From assembly GCF_003612015.1 (NCBI RefSeq), contig NZ_RARB01000004.1, positions 124,001 through 188,000 of the forward strand: a stretch of DNA of 64,000 bases. The letters run 5' to 3'. Both the position numbers and the translations under genes were made by a program. The notes under the pieces were generated by a model, which was given only the letters and a program-made list of their open reading frames with translations, had not been told where the DNA came from and made no database searches. Positions 9,836-24,211 of the stretch are shown here, one piece after another; within the stretch, counting starts at the first letter, position 1, and each line of letters begins with the position of its first letter. The DNA comes from Pantoea piersonii. GTDB taxonomy: Bacteria; Pseudomonadota; Gammaproteobacteria; Enterobacterales; Enterobacteriaceae.

Positions 9836-9867
9836 TTGTTTGCGGCTCCGGCTGCTACGATTGGCAC

Positions 9868-9893
9868 AAAAAACCCGCTTCGGCGGGTTTTTT
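9868..9893 (+). terminator. Intrinsic terminator of rplM-rpsI
   Basis: ACCCGC-TTCG-GCGGGT hairpin flanked by A6 and T6, so it can work on both strands. It lies about 30 bases after the rpsI stop. Confidence 0.93.
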
Positions 9894-10162
9894 ATTTTCT
9901 TCTCCGGCGCGTCTGAATAGCGATAAAATCCCTGCGCTGCTCGCAAATTCCCCGCAAATCTTGAATCCTCGCCCACAAGCTGCCCAAAATCTGGTAAACT
10001 CTGTGTCACTTTGCGCCCATAAGTCGGCGTGTTATGTCGGTCAACCGTCGGGATGTCGGAGAGACAAGGCTAGCGCAGGCTGTGAGCGAACGATTGAGCA
10101 GGTGAGTCGCCGTGTGGTTGGCTATTCGCAGTAACTTTTTGTGAACAAACTTGGAGGTTTTC
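9894..10162 (+). promoter_or_regulatory. sspA upstream region with extended -10
   Basis: Gene-free stretch before sspA. TGGTAAACT at 9992-10000 is an extended -10 (TGnTAAACT) without a clear -35. The following 150-base leader carries four GTCGG words (10023, 10036, 10047, 10055). A strong GGAGG site for sspA lies at 10153-10157. Confidence 0.45.
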
Positions 10163-10804
10163 ATGGCTGTCGCTGCCAACAAACGTTCGGTAATGACGCT
10201 GTTTTCCGGTCCTACTGACATTTTCAGTCATCAGGTACGCATCGTACTGGCTGAAAAGGGCGTTAGTGTAGAGATCGAGCAGGTCGAAATGGATAACCTG
10301 CCGCAGGATCTGATTGACCTCAACCCGTATCGCACTGTGCCGACGCTGGTAGATCGCGAACTGACGCTGTATGAATCCCGCATCATTATGGAATACCTGG
10401 ACGAGCGCTTCCCGCATCCGCCGCTGATGCCGGTCTATCCGGTTGCGCGCGGCGAAAGCCGTCTGATGATGCACCGCGTCGAGCAGGACTGGTACAGCCT
10501 GATGCACACCATTGAAAAAAGCAGCGGCCAGGAAGCTGAAGCCGCGCGTAAACAGCTGCGTGAAGAGCTGCTGGCGATTGCGCCGCTGTTCGCCCGCACC
10601 CCGTTCTTTATGAGCGAAGAGTTTAGCCTGGTGGATTGCTATCTGGCGCCGCTGCTGTGGCGTCTGCCGTCTATGGGCATCGATCTTGCCGGTGCCGGTT
10701 CGAAAGAACTGAAAGGCTATATGAATCGCGTATTCGAGCGTGACTCTTTCCTCGCTTCACTGACGGAAGCGGAACGTGAAATGCGCCTGCAAGCCCGGGG
10801 CTAA
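10163..10804 (+). CDS. sspA: Stringent starvation protein A
   Basis: 213-residue RNA-polymerase-associated protein with a glutathione S-transferase fold. In E. coli it represses hns and supports acid tolerance and phage P1 late transcription. The thioredoxin-like N-domain shows LFSGPTDIFSHQVRIVLAEKG, and the surface PHP motif required for activity is present in ERFPHPPL. The start at 10163 has GGAGG six bases upstream; an in-frame ATG at 10151 lies ahead of that site. sspB follows after three bases. Confidence 0.97.
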   Translation: MAVAANKRSVMTLFSGPTDIFSHQVRIVLAEKGVSVEIEQVEMDNLPQDLIDLNPYRTVPTLVDRELTLYESRIIMEYLDERFPHPPLMPVYPVARGESRLMMHRVEQDWYSLMHTIEKSSGQEAEAARKQLREELLAIAPLFARTPFFMSEEFSLVDCYLAPLLWRLPSMGIDLAGAGSKELKGYMNRVFERDSFLASLTEAEREMRLQARG

Positions 10805-10807
10805 TCT

Positions 10808-11293
10808 ATGGAAATGTCGCAACTCTCAGCCCGTCGTCCTTACCTGTTGCGTGCGTTTTACGACTGGCTGCTCGACAACCAGCTAACGCCGCATCTGGTG
10901 GTCGACATCAATCTGCAAGGCGTTCAGGTGCCGCTCGAGTACGCGCGTGATGGCCAGATTGTGCTGAACATTGCGCCGCGCGCGGTCGGCAATCTGGAAC
11001 TCGGCAACGACGAAGTGCGTTTCAATGCGCGTTTCGGCGGCGTGCCGCGTCAGGTTTCTGTACCCATGGCCGCCATTCTGGCGATCTACGCGCGTGAAAA
11101 TGGCGCGGGCACAATGTTCGAGCCAGAACCGGCCTATGAGCTGGGCGGCCAGGACGCAGAAGAGACCTCGGCCGATCCTGTGATGTCAGTGATTGATGGC
11201 GATCGTCCGGACGACGCCACCGAAGAAGATAACTCGCCGGATGACGATCCGCCGCCGCGCGGCAATCGCCCGTCGCTGCGCGTGGTGAAATAA
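10808..11293 (+). CDS. sspB: ClpXP adaptor SspB
   Basis: 161-residue adaptor that delivers ssrA-tagged proteins and RseA fragments to ClpXP. The folded domain (about residues 1-110) contains RRPYLLRAFYDWLLDNQLTP and NGAGTMFEPE. A long acidic disordered linker follows. The last residues, RPSLRVVK, form the conserved ClpX-binding tail. Translationally close to sspA and probably co-transcribed. Confidence 0.97.
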   Translation: MEMSQLSARRPYLLRAFYDWLLDNQLTPHLVVDINLQGVQVPLEYARDGQIVLNIAPRAVGNLELGNDEVRFNARFGGVPRQVSVPMAAILAIYARENGAGTMFEPEPAYELGGQDAEETSADPVMSVIDGDRPDDATEEDNSPDDDPPPRGNRPSLRVVK

Positions 11294-11298
11294 AAGAT

Positions 11299-11330
11299 AA
11301 AAAAAGCCGGCTGCGATAGCCGGCTTTTTT
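11299..11330. terminator. Bidirectional terminator between sspB and gltD
   Basis: AGCCGGCT-type stem (11305-11312 and 11318-11324) with a five-base loop, flanked by an A7 run and a T6 run. It serves both sspB and the converging gltBD operon. Confidence 0.93.
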
Positions 11331-11344
11331 GTCGCTGTTGAATC

Positions 11345-12772
<1,428 letters not shown>

Positions 12773-12817
12773 TTACGGCTATCCCGTCCGGCGCGGCGCG
12801 CCAGACGGGGCGAACTA

Positions 12818-17287
<4,470 letters not shown>

Positions 17288-17574
17288 TTCAGTGAACCTC
17301 CCCAGGCTCTGTGGATTCCCTTTGGTCGGGCTACGGGCGCAGAAAGAGCTAAGCGACAGGCTGATGCGCATCGTGCGCTGCACTCCTGTGTCGCCCCATC
17401 TGTCTGGCCGTTGGCGTCGTTGTCACAAGCGTCGTGGTCTTGTTACAGGGGGAATCTCTGTTACTGCATAAATATGACGAGTTGAGCACCCGTCCAGAAA
17501 GCTTCCAGCGGATTTCCAACTTATCGGGAAAGCGGAATTACGTCAAATAGCGTTCCTGGTCGTGTTTTTATCAA

Positions 17575-17615
17575 GGTTAAATGAATTAACTTATTGAATT
17601 TAATTGAATTTAACC
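17575..17615. promoter_or_regulatory. AT-rich inverted repeat upstream of gltB
   Basis: Arms GGTTAAAT (17575-17582) and ATTTAACC (17608-17615) enclose two TTGAATTTAA-like words. It lies about 290-330 bp ahead of the gltB start. Position and composition would suit an Lrp-controlled upstream activating region, but this is inference only. Confidence 0.35.
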
Positions 17616-17728
17616 CTAAAAAACTGTCGGTTGGCCATTTAGCAGGACCGGCGGAAATGTGAACTGTCTCACTGTCATGAAGCGGTCATATCCCTTTCCC
17701 GTGCTGGCTAGAAGGGCTTTAACAGCAG

Positions 17729-17748
17729 AATCTGCTACATAGCAGATT
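17729..17748. promoter_or_regulatory. Perfect palindrome, operator-like
   Basis: AATCTGCTA-CA-TAGCAGATT is a perfect inverted repeat with nine-base arms. An additional AGCAGA half-site starts at 17724, so the hexamer occurs three times in alternating orientation (AGCAGA, TCTGCT, AGCAGA). The arms are too short and the surroundings wrong for a terminator (no T run). Confidence 0.5.
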
Positions 17749-18139
17749 ACCCGCACATCATGTATCTGTTTTTCTTATAACGGCATATTTGAATCAAACG
17801 CGGGGTCGCCATAAGTAAAATTAATCAGAACAGGTTCGATTATCCACGCAGTTAAAATGAATTTCTATTCAAAAGAATAAAGAGGTGCCGGGACAACGGA
17901 ACGCTGTCGGCAAAGAGAGAAATGAAAGACTTAGATCACAATCGCCGGTAAACAGGCGGCCCTCCAGATTATTCGGTTGGCACAATTAGTCAAGTGATTT
18001 AGCGTCTGCGCGGACATCGTCGCCGATCGTGGCGTCAGATGCACCATAACAGGGCATAACGCGCGCTTTCCTGCGCGTCGTCGCGCCAACGGCAGGGTAA
18101 TTACGCTATGATGAGCCTGTTCTTTTCCAGGGAGTTCGT

Positions 18140-20482
18140 ATGAAACAGATTCGCCTGCTGGCGCAGTATTACGTTGATTTAATGGTTAAGCTGGGACTGG
18201 TGCGTTTTTCGCTGTTGCTGGCGTCGGCGCTGGTGGTGCTGGCGATGGTCGTGCAGATGGCGGTGACCATGGTGCTGCGCGGACATGTCGAGAGCATTGA
18301 CGTCGTCCGCTCGGTTTTCTTCGGGCTGCTGATTACGCCCTGGGCGGTCTACTTTCTCTCCGTGGTGGTCGATCAGCTGGAAGAGTCGCGCCAGCGTCTG
18401 TCGCGGCTGGTGGATAAGCTGGAGGAGATGCGCACCCGCGATTTAGAGCTAAACCAGCAGATGAAAGAGACCATCACGCAGCTCAACCAGGAAATTAGCG
18501 ATCGTATTAAAGCGGAGCAGGCGCGCGAGCAGGTGATGGATAAGCTGCGCGAAGAGATGGCCCGCCGCGAACAGGCGCAGATCGAGCTGGAACAGCAATC
18601 CTCATTTCTGCGCTCTTTCCTCGATGCTTCCCCCGATCTGGTGTTCTACCGCAATATCGACAAGCAATTCTCCGGCTGTAACCGCGCCATGGAGCTGCTG
18701 ACCGGAAAAAGCGAAAAACAGCTGATTGGCCTGACGCCGCGCGATATTTACGACGAGGATGCCGCCACCAAAGTGCTGGAGACGGATGAGAAGGTCTTCC
18801 GTCATAACGTCTCGCTTACCTACGAACAGTGGCTGCAATACCCTGACGGGCGCAAAGCCTGTTTTGAAATCCGCAAAGTGCCTTACTACGACCGCGTCGG
18901 CAAACGCAGCGGACTGATGGGCTTCGGCCGCGATATAACCGAGCGTAAGCGCTATCAGGACGCGCTGGAGAACGCCAGCCGGGAGAAAACCACCTTTATC
19001 TCTACTATCAGCCATGAGCTGCGTACGCCGCTTAACGGCATTGTCGGCCTGAGCCGTATTCTGCTTGATACCGATCTCAATCAGGAGCAGTTGAAATACC
19101 TGAAAACTATCCATGTTTCCGCTATTACGCTGGGCAATATCTTTAACGACGTCATTGAGGTGGACAAGATCGAGCGCCGCAAGGTGCAGCTGGATAACCA
19201 GCCGCTCGACTTCACCGGCTTCCTCGCGGATCTGGAGAACCTCTCCGGACTGCTGGCGCAGCCGAAGGGACTTAAGTTCGTTATGGCACCGAACCTGCCG
19301 CTGCCGCATAAGATTTGCGCCGACGGCACGCGCCTGCGTCAGATTCTGTGGAACCTCATCGGCAACGCAGTGAAGTTTACCCAGCATGGGGAGATCGTAG
19401 TGCGCGTCGCCTATGAGCAGAACGAGACGCTGCGCTTTGAGGTTGAGGACTCCGGGCAGGGAATTCCGCAGGAGGAGCAGGACAAGATCTTCGCCATGTA
19501 CTATCAGGTGAAAGATCAGCACGGCGGCAAACCGGCGACCGGCACCGGCATCGGACTGGCGGTATCGCGTCGACTGGCGCAGGCGATGGGCGGCGATATC
19601 AGCGTGCGCAGCGCGCCGGGACAAGGCTCCTGCTTTACCGTGCTGATCAAAGCGCCACGCGTGGCGGAAGAGGTGGAGGATGACGACAGAGACGACAGCA
19701 TGCCGCTGCCGGCGCTGCACGTCTTGCTGGTAGAAGATATCGAGCTGAACGTGATCGTGGCGCGCTCGGTGCTGGAGAAGCTTGGCTGTAGCGTTGAAGT
19801 CGCCATGACCGGCCAGGCTGCGCTGGAGATGTTCGACCCGCTGGAGTTCGATCTCGCCCTGCTGGATATCCAGCTGCCGGATATGACCGGTCTCGACGTC
19901 TCGCGCGCTATTCATCAGCGCTACCCAGGCGCCAGCCTGCCGCCGCTGGTGGCGCTGACCGCCAACGTGCTCAAGGATAAGAAAGAGTATCTAGATGCCG
20001 GCATGGACGATGTGCTCAGCAAGCCGCTATCCGTGCCGGCGCTGACCGCCATGATTAAAAAGTTCTGGGATCATCAGAGCGAAGAGAGCGAGGCTGACCG
20101 TCCCGAAAGCGATGACAAGACGCGCACGCTGCTTGATGTGCCGATGCTGGAGCAATATATCGAGCTGGTGGGCCCCAGCCTGATTACGCAGAGCCTGACG
20201 ATGTTTGAACAGATGATGCCTGGCTATCTTGAGGTGCTGGATTCAAATCTGATGGCGCGCGATCAGAAAGGCATTGCGGAAGAGGGGCACAAAATCAAAG
20301 GCGCGGCGGGATCGGTCGGGTTACAGCATCTACAGCAGGTGGCTAAGCAGATCCAGAGCCCGGAACTGCCGGCATGGTGGGACAACGTAGGCGAATGGAT
20401 TGAAGAGCTAAAACAGGAGTGGCGTCATGACGTTCAGGTGCTGCGTGACTGGGTAGCGGAAAGAGAAAAGCCAGGGGCTTAA
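18140..20482 (+). CDS. arcB: Aerobic respiration sensor kinase ArcB
   Basis: 780-residue tripartite hybrid histidine kinase that phosphorylates ArcA under anaerobic or reducing conditions. Two transmembrane segments (about 23-48 and 57-77) are followed by a coiled coil (78-150) and a PAS domain (about 153-270) with both redox-sensing cysteines, Cys180 and Cys241. Then come HisKA with His292 (STISHELRTP), the ATPase domain (NLIGNAVKF, GTGIGLAVS), the receiver with Asp576 (LLDIQ) and the HPt domain with His717 (EEGHKIKGAAG). These numbers equal those known for E. coli. ArcZ is encoded antisense at its 3' end. Confidence 0.98.
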   Translation: MKQIRLLAQYYVDLMVKLGLVRFSLLLASALVVLAMVVQMAVTMVLRGHVESIDVVRSVFFGLLITPWAVYFLSVVVDQLEESRQRLSRLVDKLEEMRTRDLELNQQMKETITQLNQEISDRIKAEQAREQVMDKLREEMARREQAQIELEQQSSFLRSFLDASPDLVFYRNIDKQFSGCNRAMELLTGKSEKQLIGLTPRDIYDEDAATKVLETDEKVFRHNVSLTYEQWLQYPDGRKACFEIRKVPYYDRVGKRSGLMGFGRDITERKRYQDALENASREKTTFISTISHELRTPLNGIVGLSRILLDTDLNQEQLKYLKTIHVSAITLGNIFNDVIEVDKIERRKVQLDNQPLDFTGFLADLENLSGLLAQPKGLKFVMAPNLPLPHKICADGTRLRQILWNLIGNAVKFTQHGEIVVRVAYEQNETLRFEVEDSGQGIPQEEQDKIFAMYYQVKDQHGGKPATGTGIGLAVSRRLAQAMGGDISVRSAPGQGSCFTVLIKAPRVAEEVEDDDRDDSMPLPALHVLLVEDIELNVIVARSVLEKLGCSVEVAMTGQAALEMFDPLEFDLALLDIQLPDMTGLDVSRAIHQRYPGASLPPLVALTANVLKDKKEYLDAGMDDVLSKPLSVPALTAMIKKFWDHQSEESEADRPESDDKTRTLLDVPMLEQYIELVGPSLITQSLTMFEQMMPGYLEVLDSNLMARDQKGIAEEGHKIKGAAGSVGLQHLQQVAKQIQSPELPAWWDNVGEWIEELKQEWRHDVQVLRDWVAEREKPGA

Positions 20483-20590
20483 AAAAAATGACCCCAGTCG
20501 AAGACCGGGGTGCGCGAATACTGCGCCAACACCAGGGAAAAAGGCGCTGTTGCTATACTTAGAGGAGTTAAAGTGCAGCAGCGTGGTATT
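20481..20590 (-). ncRNA. arcZ: Hfq-dependent small RNA ArcZ
   Basis: The minus strand just behind arcB carries the processed ArcZ region almost unchanged from E. coli as I remember it: CCCTGGTGTTGGCGCAGT and ATTCGCGCACCCCGG, then a terminator hairpin (20491-20511, GGGGT/ACCCC plus GTC/GAC) followed by CATTTTTTTT. ArcZ activates rpoS translation and represses motility and other genes; it is processed by RNase E and repressed by ArcA. The 3' end is firm; the 5' end (about 20590) is an estimate, as no strong -10 is visible. The last bases abut the arcB stop codon. Confidence 0.93.
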
Positions 20591-21365
20591 GGTTAACGTC
20601 TGTCATCACCTTAGCAAATTCATTAATGACCAGGGAAAGATTCATTAAAATGTGTGATGTTGAGCAGCGTTTAAATACAGAAAACATTAATTTGGCAACA
20701 CAGTCAAGCAAGGAATTAATTTCTGCGTTGCATTGCGCTTATTTTGACCAATTGTTCTATTTTTTGTGCGGTTTTTGTTTGCCTGAACGATCGGAACATG
20801 GTCTCAAACACGGGAAAATGAGTCTGACCCGCCAGGGCCGCTTTTTATCAATGTAACACAATGAAATTTATGGGATAACAGGGTATTAACCTCACTTTAT
20901 CCAAAACGTTTTGGAAAGCATGACCCTAAAGTTCCAGATTTGATTTAAGTCCTGTTGATTTGCAGGGTTTCAGCCGGGAAACTGAGCGCCTGAGAGGCCA
21001 CCAGAAAGATCAAATTAGCAGCCTGACGGTGTATATTGTGTAACCATCATAGTCAAATGGTGAAAAGCAGAACAGCGCGCCAAAAGGCACAGTTTAGAAA
21101 GGTGAATGATTCAAAACGATCCTTATCACAAATGGTTAAGTATATGGTGTGGAAAGGGATAAGCGATAAACAAGTATGGAACCGATTCCTTTTTGACGGA
21201 AGTGCTTGATGTCATTCGATCTGTCTTAATATTTAGAGGGTAGAATGTCGCTGCTGAGATTAAAAAAAACGCATCTTATTGCGCTTCTTCAGCGATTTTG
21301 ACCAAGACCGGGCTTTCATCACGCTGGTAATTGATTAATGCAGGGAACAGGTAAGAGAACATTGC
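20591..21365. other. AT-rich gene-free stretch between arcZ and mtgA
   Basis: About 775 bp, clearly richer in A+T than its neighbours. E. coli has elbB here; I see no remnant of it. It contains a nested hairpin around 20872-20902, a perfect 16-bp palindrome at 20900-20915 and a short open frame (20650-20856) with no recognisable product. It must also hold the ArcZ promoter (left end, reading left) and the mtgA promoter (right end). Confidence 0.65.
20900..20915. promoter_or_regulatory. Perfect palindrome resembling a LacI-family operator
   Basis: TCCAAAACGTTTTGGA is a perfect 16-bp palindrome with a central CG step inside AAACGTTT, the core seen in operators of several LacI/GalR-family regulators (PurR and GalR share this layout). 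No regulator gene or recognised sugar gene lies nearby, so its role is unknown. Confidence 0.45.
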
Positions 21366-22085
21366 ATGAGCAAGAATAAAGGGAGCCGCTGGCGTCGCAT
21401 TAAACGAGCCGGTATCGGCGCTGTTGTCGTTATATTGGGTATCTGGGCGGCTGGAATTGCCCTGTTTGCCTTTCTTCCCGTGCCGTTTTCAGCGGTGATG
21501 GCGGAACGGCAGATTGGTGCCTGGCTGCGCGGCGATTTTCATTACGTAGCGCATTCCGACTGGGTGGGGCACGACGAGATCTCTCTTTGGATGGGGCTGG
21601 CGGTTATCGCCTCGGAAGACCAGAAATTCCCAGAGCACTGGGGCTTTGACGTCAATGCGATTGAAACGGCGCTGGGCAGCGAAAGCGAGCGCATGCGCGG
21701 CGCTTCGACGCTGTCGCAGCAAACGGCAAAGAATCTTTTTCTCTGGGATGGACGCAGCTGGGTGCGAAAGGGGCTGGAAGCGGGATTAACGGTCGGCATT
21801 GAAACCGTCTGGACCAAACGGCGCATTCTGACGGTCTACCTTAATATCGCCGAATTTGGTCAGGGAACCTTTGGCGTAGAAGCGGCGGCGCAGCGTTATT
21901 TTCATAAACCGGCCAGCCGCCTGACGATAGCAGAAGCCGCGCTGCTGGCGGCCGTGCTGCCTAATCCCATCCGGTTTCGCGCCGATGCGCCCTCAGGCTA
22001 CATACGCCAGCGTCAGCAATGGATTATGCGCCAGATGCGCCAGCTGGGCGGTGAAGGCTTCCTGCTGCGTAATCATCTTAACTAG
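21366..22085 (+). CDS. mtgA: Monofunctional peptidoglycan glycosyltransferase MtgA
   Basis: 239-residue GT51 enzyme that polymerises lipid II into glycan strands without a transpeptidase domain. A basic N-terminus and one transmembrane helix (about residues 14-36) precede the catalytic motifs: [15 protein letters not shown] with the catalytic glutamate, [15 protein letters not shown], and [17 protein letters not shown]. Length is typical. The ribosome site is weak (AAGAGA). It converges on ptsO with only a three-base gap. Confidence 0.97.
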   Translation: MSKNKGSRWRRIKRAGIGAVVVILGIWAAGIALFAFLPVPFSAVMAERQIGAWLRGDFHYVAHSDWVGHDEISLWMGLAVIASEDQKFPEHWGFDVNAIETALGSESERMRGASTLSQQTAKNLFLWDGRSWVRKGLEAGLTVGIETVWTKRRILTVYLNIAEFGQGTFGVEAAAQRYFHKPASRLTIAEAALLAAVLPNPIRFRADAPSGYIRQRQQWIMRQMRQLGGEGFLLRNHLN

Positions 22086-22088
22086 CGA

Positions 22089-22361
22089 TTAGTCTTCGTC
22101 GAAACCAGCCTCGAAAAGCTCAATAACGGCAGCCAGCGCCTGATGTTCTTCCGGGCCGCTGGCTTCGATTTCAATATGCCCGCCTTTTGCCGAATCGAGC
22201 ATCAGCAGCGCGATAACGCTGCTGGCCTCCGCCTCGGTCCCGGCCTCATTACGCAGCAGAACCTCAGCGTTAAAGCTCTGCACCAGTTCAAACAGCTTCA
22301 TGGCCGGACGCGCATGCATGCCCAGCTTATTTTTAATTTCTACAGTTTGTTTGACGGTCAT
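22089..22361 (-). CDS. ptsO: Phosphocarrier protein NPr
   Basis: 90-residue HPr paralog of the nitrogen PTS. It relays phosphate from EI-Ntr to EIIA-Ntr (PtsN). The phosphorylated His16 is in the motif [10 protein letters not shown]. It is the last gene of the leftward rpoN cluster and overlaps rapZ by four bases (ATGA), implying translational coupling. Confidence 0.97.
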   Translation of the reverse strand: MTVKQTVEIKNKLGMHARPAMKLFELVQSFNAEVLLRNEAGTEAEASSVIALLMLDSAKGGHIEIEASGPEEHQALAAVIELFEAGFDED

Positions 22362-23212
22362 GATTTGCGTTTTTCCAGCGTGCGATGGCGAGACTGTACG
22401 TTTTTGCCGCGTGAGCGGAAGTAGTCAGCCAGCTGCTCAGCGATATAAACCGAACGGTGTTTACCGCCCGTACAACCGATAGCGACGGTGAGATAGCTGC
22501 GGTTGTTGGTTTCCAGCATCGGCAGCCACAGCTCGAGGTAGCTGCGCGTCTGGTAGATAAAGTTGTGCACTTCGGTATGGCGATCGAGAAACGCCGCTAC
22601 GGGGCGATCGAGGCCGGTCATTGGGCGCAGCTTGGGATCCCAGTGCGGGTTAGGCAGAAAGCGCACGTCGAAAACGTAGTCGGCATCGATAGGGATGCCA
22701 TGCTTGAAGCCAAATGACTCAAACACCATCGTCAGCTCGCGTTCGCGCTTGCCCAGCAGCCGCGTGCGCAGCATCTCCGCCAGCTCGTGAACCGACATTT
22801 CAGACGTATCGATAATTAAATCGGCCCGTGAGCGCAGCGGCTCCAGCAGATCGTTCTCTTCGTCGATAGCGCTTTCCAGCGACAGGTTTTTACTGGAGAG
22901 CGGATGCAGGCGGCGCGTGTCGCTGTAGCGGCGGATCAGCGTATTGCGATCGGCGTCCAGAAACAGCAGCTGCGGTGAAAAGGCGTCCGGCAGATTGTTC
23001 AACGCATTTTCAAAAATTTCCGGCGACTCCGGCATGTTGCGCACGTCGATGCTGACGGCAGCCGAAATATTACGCTCTACCAGCGAGTTCGCCAGCTCGG
23101 GCAACAGCACCACGGGCAGGTTATCGACGCAGTAGAAACCCATATCTTCAAGCGCGCGTAGCGCCACCGATTTTCCTGAGCCTGACCGACCGCTAACGAT
23201 CATCAGCACCAT
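22358..23212 (-). CDS. rapZ: RNase adapter protein RapZ
   Basis: 284-residue RNA-binding protein that presents sRNA GlmZ to RNase E and senses glucosamine-6-phosphate, controlling glmS. N-terminal Walker A is GRSGSGKS (residues 8-15). The C-terminal half contains [16 protein letters not shown] and ends in the basic tail [10 protein letters not shown] needed for RNA binding. It lies between ptsN and ptsO as in E. coli. Confidence 0.97.
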   Translation of the reverse strand: MVLMIVSGRSGSGKSVALRALEDMGFYCVDNLPVVLLPELANSLVERNISAAVSIDVRNMPESPEIFENALNNLPDAFSPQLLFLDADRNTLIRRYSDTRRLHPLSSKNLSLESAIDEENDLLEPLRSRADLIIDTSEMSVHELAEMLRTRLLGKRERELTMVFESFGFKHGIPIDADYVFDVRFLPNPHWDPKLRPMTGLDRPVAAFLDRHTEVHNFIYQTRSYLELWLPMLETNNRSYLTVAIGCTGGKHRSVYIAEQLADYFRSRGKNVQSRHRTLEKRKS

Positions 23213-23266
23213 GACCTTCTCTCCCGTTTTAAACCGGCACGCACGCCGGTAAAAGCGCAGCGCGCG

Positions 23267-23746
23267 TTACTGCTCCTCTGGAGCTTCTGTAATAATGGCG
23301 TAGAGTTCTTCATCGCTTTGTGCCGCGCGCAGGCGGCGACACACGGTCTTGTCCGCCAGACGTTTCGCGACCAGAGACAGGGTGTGCAGGTGGGTTTTGC
23401 ACTGGTCCGCGGGCACCAGCAGCGCAAACAGCAGATCAACCGGCTGGTTGTCCACCGCGTCGAATGCGATAGGCTGGTCAAGGCTGATAAAGACGCCTAC
23501 GGCGCGCAGCGTGTCCTCTTCCAGCTTGCCGTGCGGAATAGCGATACCGTTGCCGATACCGGTACTGCCCATGCGCTCACGGGTCAGGATCGCTTCAAAC
23601 AGCGTTTGATGCGGCAGATTAAGCTGCTTCGCTGCCAGTTCGCTGATAATTTCCAGCGCGCGCTTTTTACTCTGGCAGTGTACGCCGTTGCGCGTACAGT
23701 CCGGCGTCAGCACGGTGCTCAGTTCCAGTGTCAGATCGTTGTTCAT
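23267..23746 (-). CDS. ptsN: Nitrogen regulatory phosphotransferase EIIA-Ntr
   Basis: 159-residue EIIA-Ntr, phosphorylated by NPr on His72 in GIAIPHGKL. It regulates potassium transport and kinase activities in E. coli. Typical family motifs VHCQSKKRALEIISELAAKQL and LLVPADQCKTHLHTL are present. The start at 23746 (MNNDLTL) is preferred; the frame extends to 23893 with a low-complexity leader lacking family similarity. Confidence 0.97.
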   Translation of the reverse strand: MNNDLTLELSTVLTPDCTRNGVHCQSKKRALEIISELAAKQLNLPHQTLFEAILTRERMGSTGIGNGIAIPHGKLEEDTLRAVGVFISLDQPIAFDAVDNQPVDLLFALLVPADQCKTHLHTLSLVAKRLADKTVCRRLRAAQSDEELYAIITEAPEEQ

Positions 23747-23902
23747 TGTCGTTTCACTTGCGAGTTCACAGAGCCGCGGGCCTGCCGCGCTTAACGACCG
23801 CGCGGTATCCCGTGGCGCTTGCACAGATGGCAAAACGGGGCGGTAAATCCGCCCCATCCAGACCGCCCTGAGCGCGCGGCGCGCGCTCTGCAAGCGTGAA
23901 GG

Positions 23903-24190
23903 TTAGTGTTTTTTCAGTTTGTCTTTATGCCGGGTTAGCTGACGGGCAAGTTTATCGACCAGCCCGTCAAGCGCCGCATACATATCTTCCGCTTCCGCCG
24001 TGGCGTGCAGCTCGCCGCCGTTGACATGCAAGGTCGCTTCCGCAACCTGGGTGACCTTTTCCACTTTCAGAACAATATAAACCTGATTGATACGATCGAA
24101 ATAGTGTTCCAGTTTGGCAAATTTGTTGCTGATGAATTCACGCAGCGCTTCGGTGATTTCAACATTTTGCCCAGTGAGGTTTAGCTGCAT
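23903..24190 (-). CDS. hpf: Ribosome hibernation promoting factor HPF
   Basis: 95-residue short-type HPF that helps form and stabilise 100S ribosome dimers in stationary phase. It begins MQLNLTGQNVEITEALREF, typical of the family, and ends RHKDKLKKH, a short basic tail. It lies between rpoN and ptsN, 21 bp after rpoN. Confidence 0.97.
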   Translation of the reverse strand: MQLNLTGQNVEITEALREFISNKFAKLEHYFDRINQVYIVLKVEKVTQVAEATLHVNGGELHATAEAEDMYAALDGLVDKLARQLTRHKDKLKKH

Positions 24191-24211
24191 AGGTCTTCCT
24201 TCTCATTTCTG

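Larger units (their letters stand above)
17288..18139. other. Gene-free divergent region between gltB and arcB
   Basis: 852 bp without a convincing gene; E. coli has yhcC here and I see no remnant of it. The half next to gltB is AT-rich and must hold the gltB promoter; E. coli gltBDF is activated by Lrp from far-upstream AT-rich sites. An AT-rich imperfect inverted repeat (GGTTAAAT...ATTTAACC, 17575-17615) and a perfect palindrome at 17729-17748 are the most distinct elements. arcB has a CAGGGAG ribosome site at its 3' end. Confidence 0.7.

Noticed and set aside
17288-18139. Pseudogene remnant of yhcC between gltB and arcB.
   Set aside because: All frames are closed by frequent stops and I could not find any radical-SAM cysteine motif or similar stretch.
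20626-20856. Open frame of 76 codons in the AT-rich arcB-mtgA stretch (possible start at 20650 after AGGGAAAG).
   Set aside because: No recognisable motif, odd cysteine/phenylalanine-rich composition and only a weak ribosome site. Not enough to call a gene.
20870-20887. GGGATAACAGGGTA, a 14-base core shared with the I-SceI recognition sequence (15 of 18 positions overall).
   Set aside because: The site is incomplete and there is no marker or scar around it; part of it is better explained by the GGATAA/TTATCC hairpin. Treated as chance.
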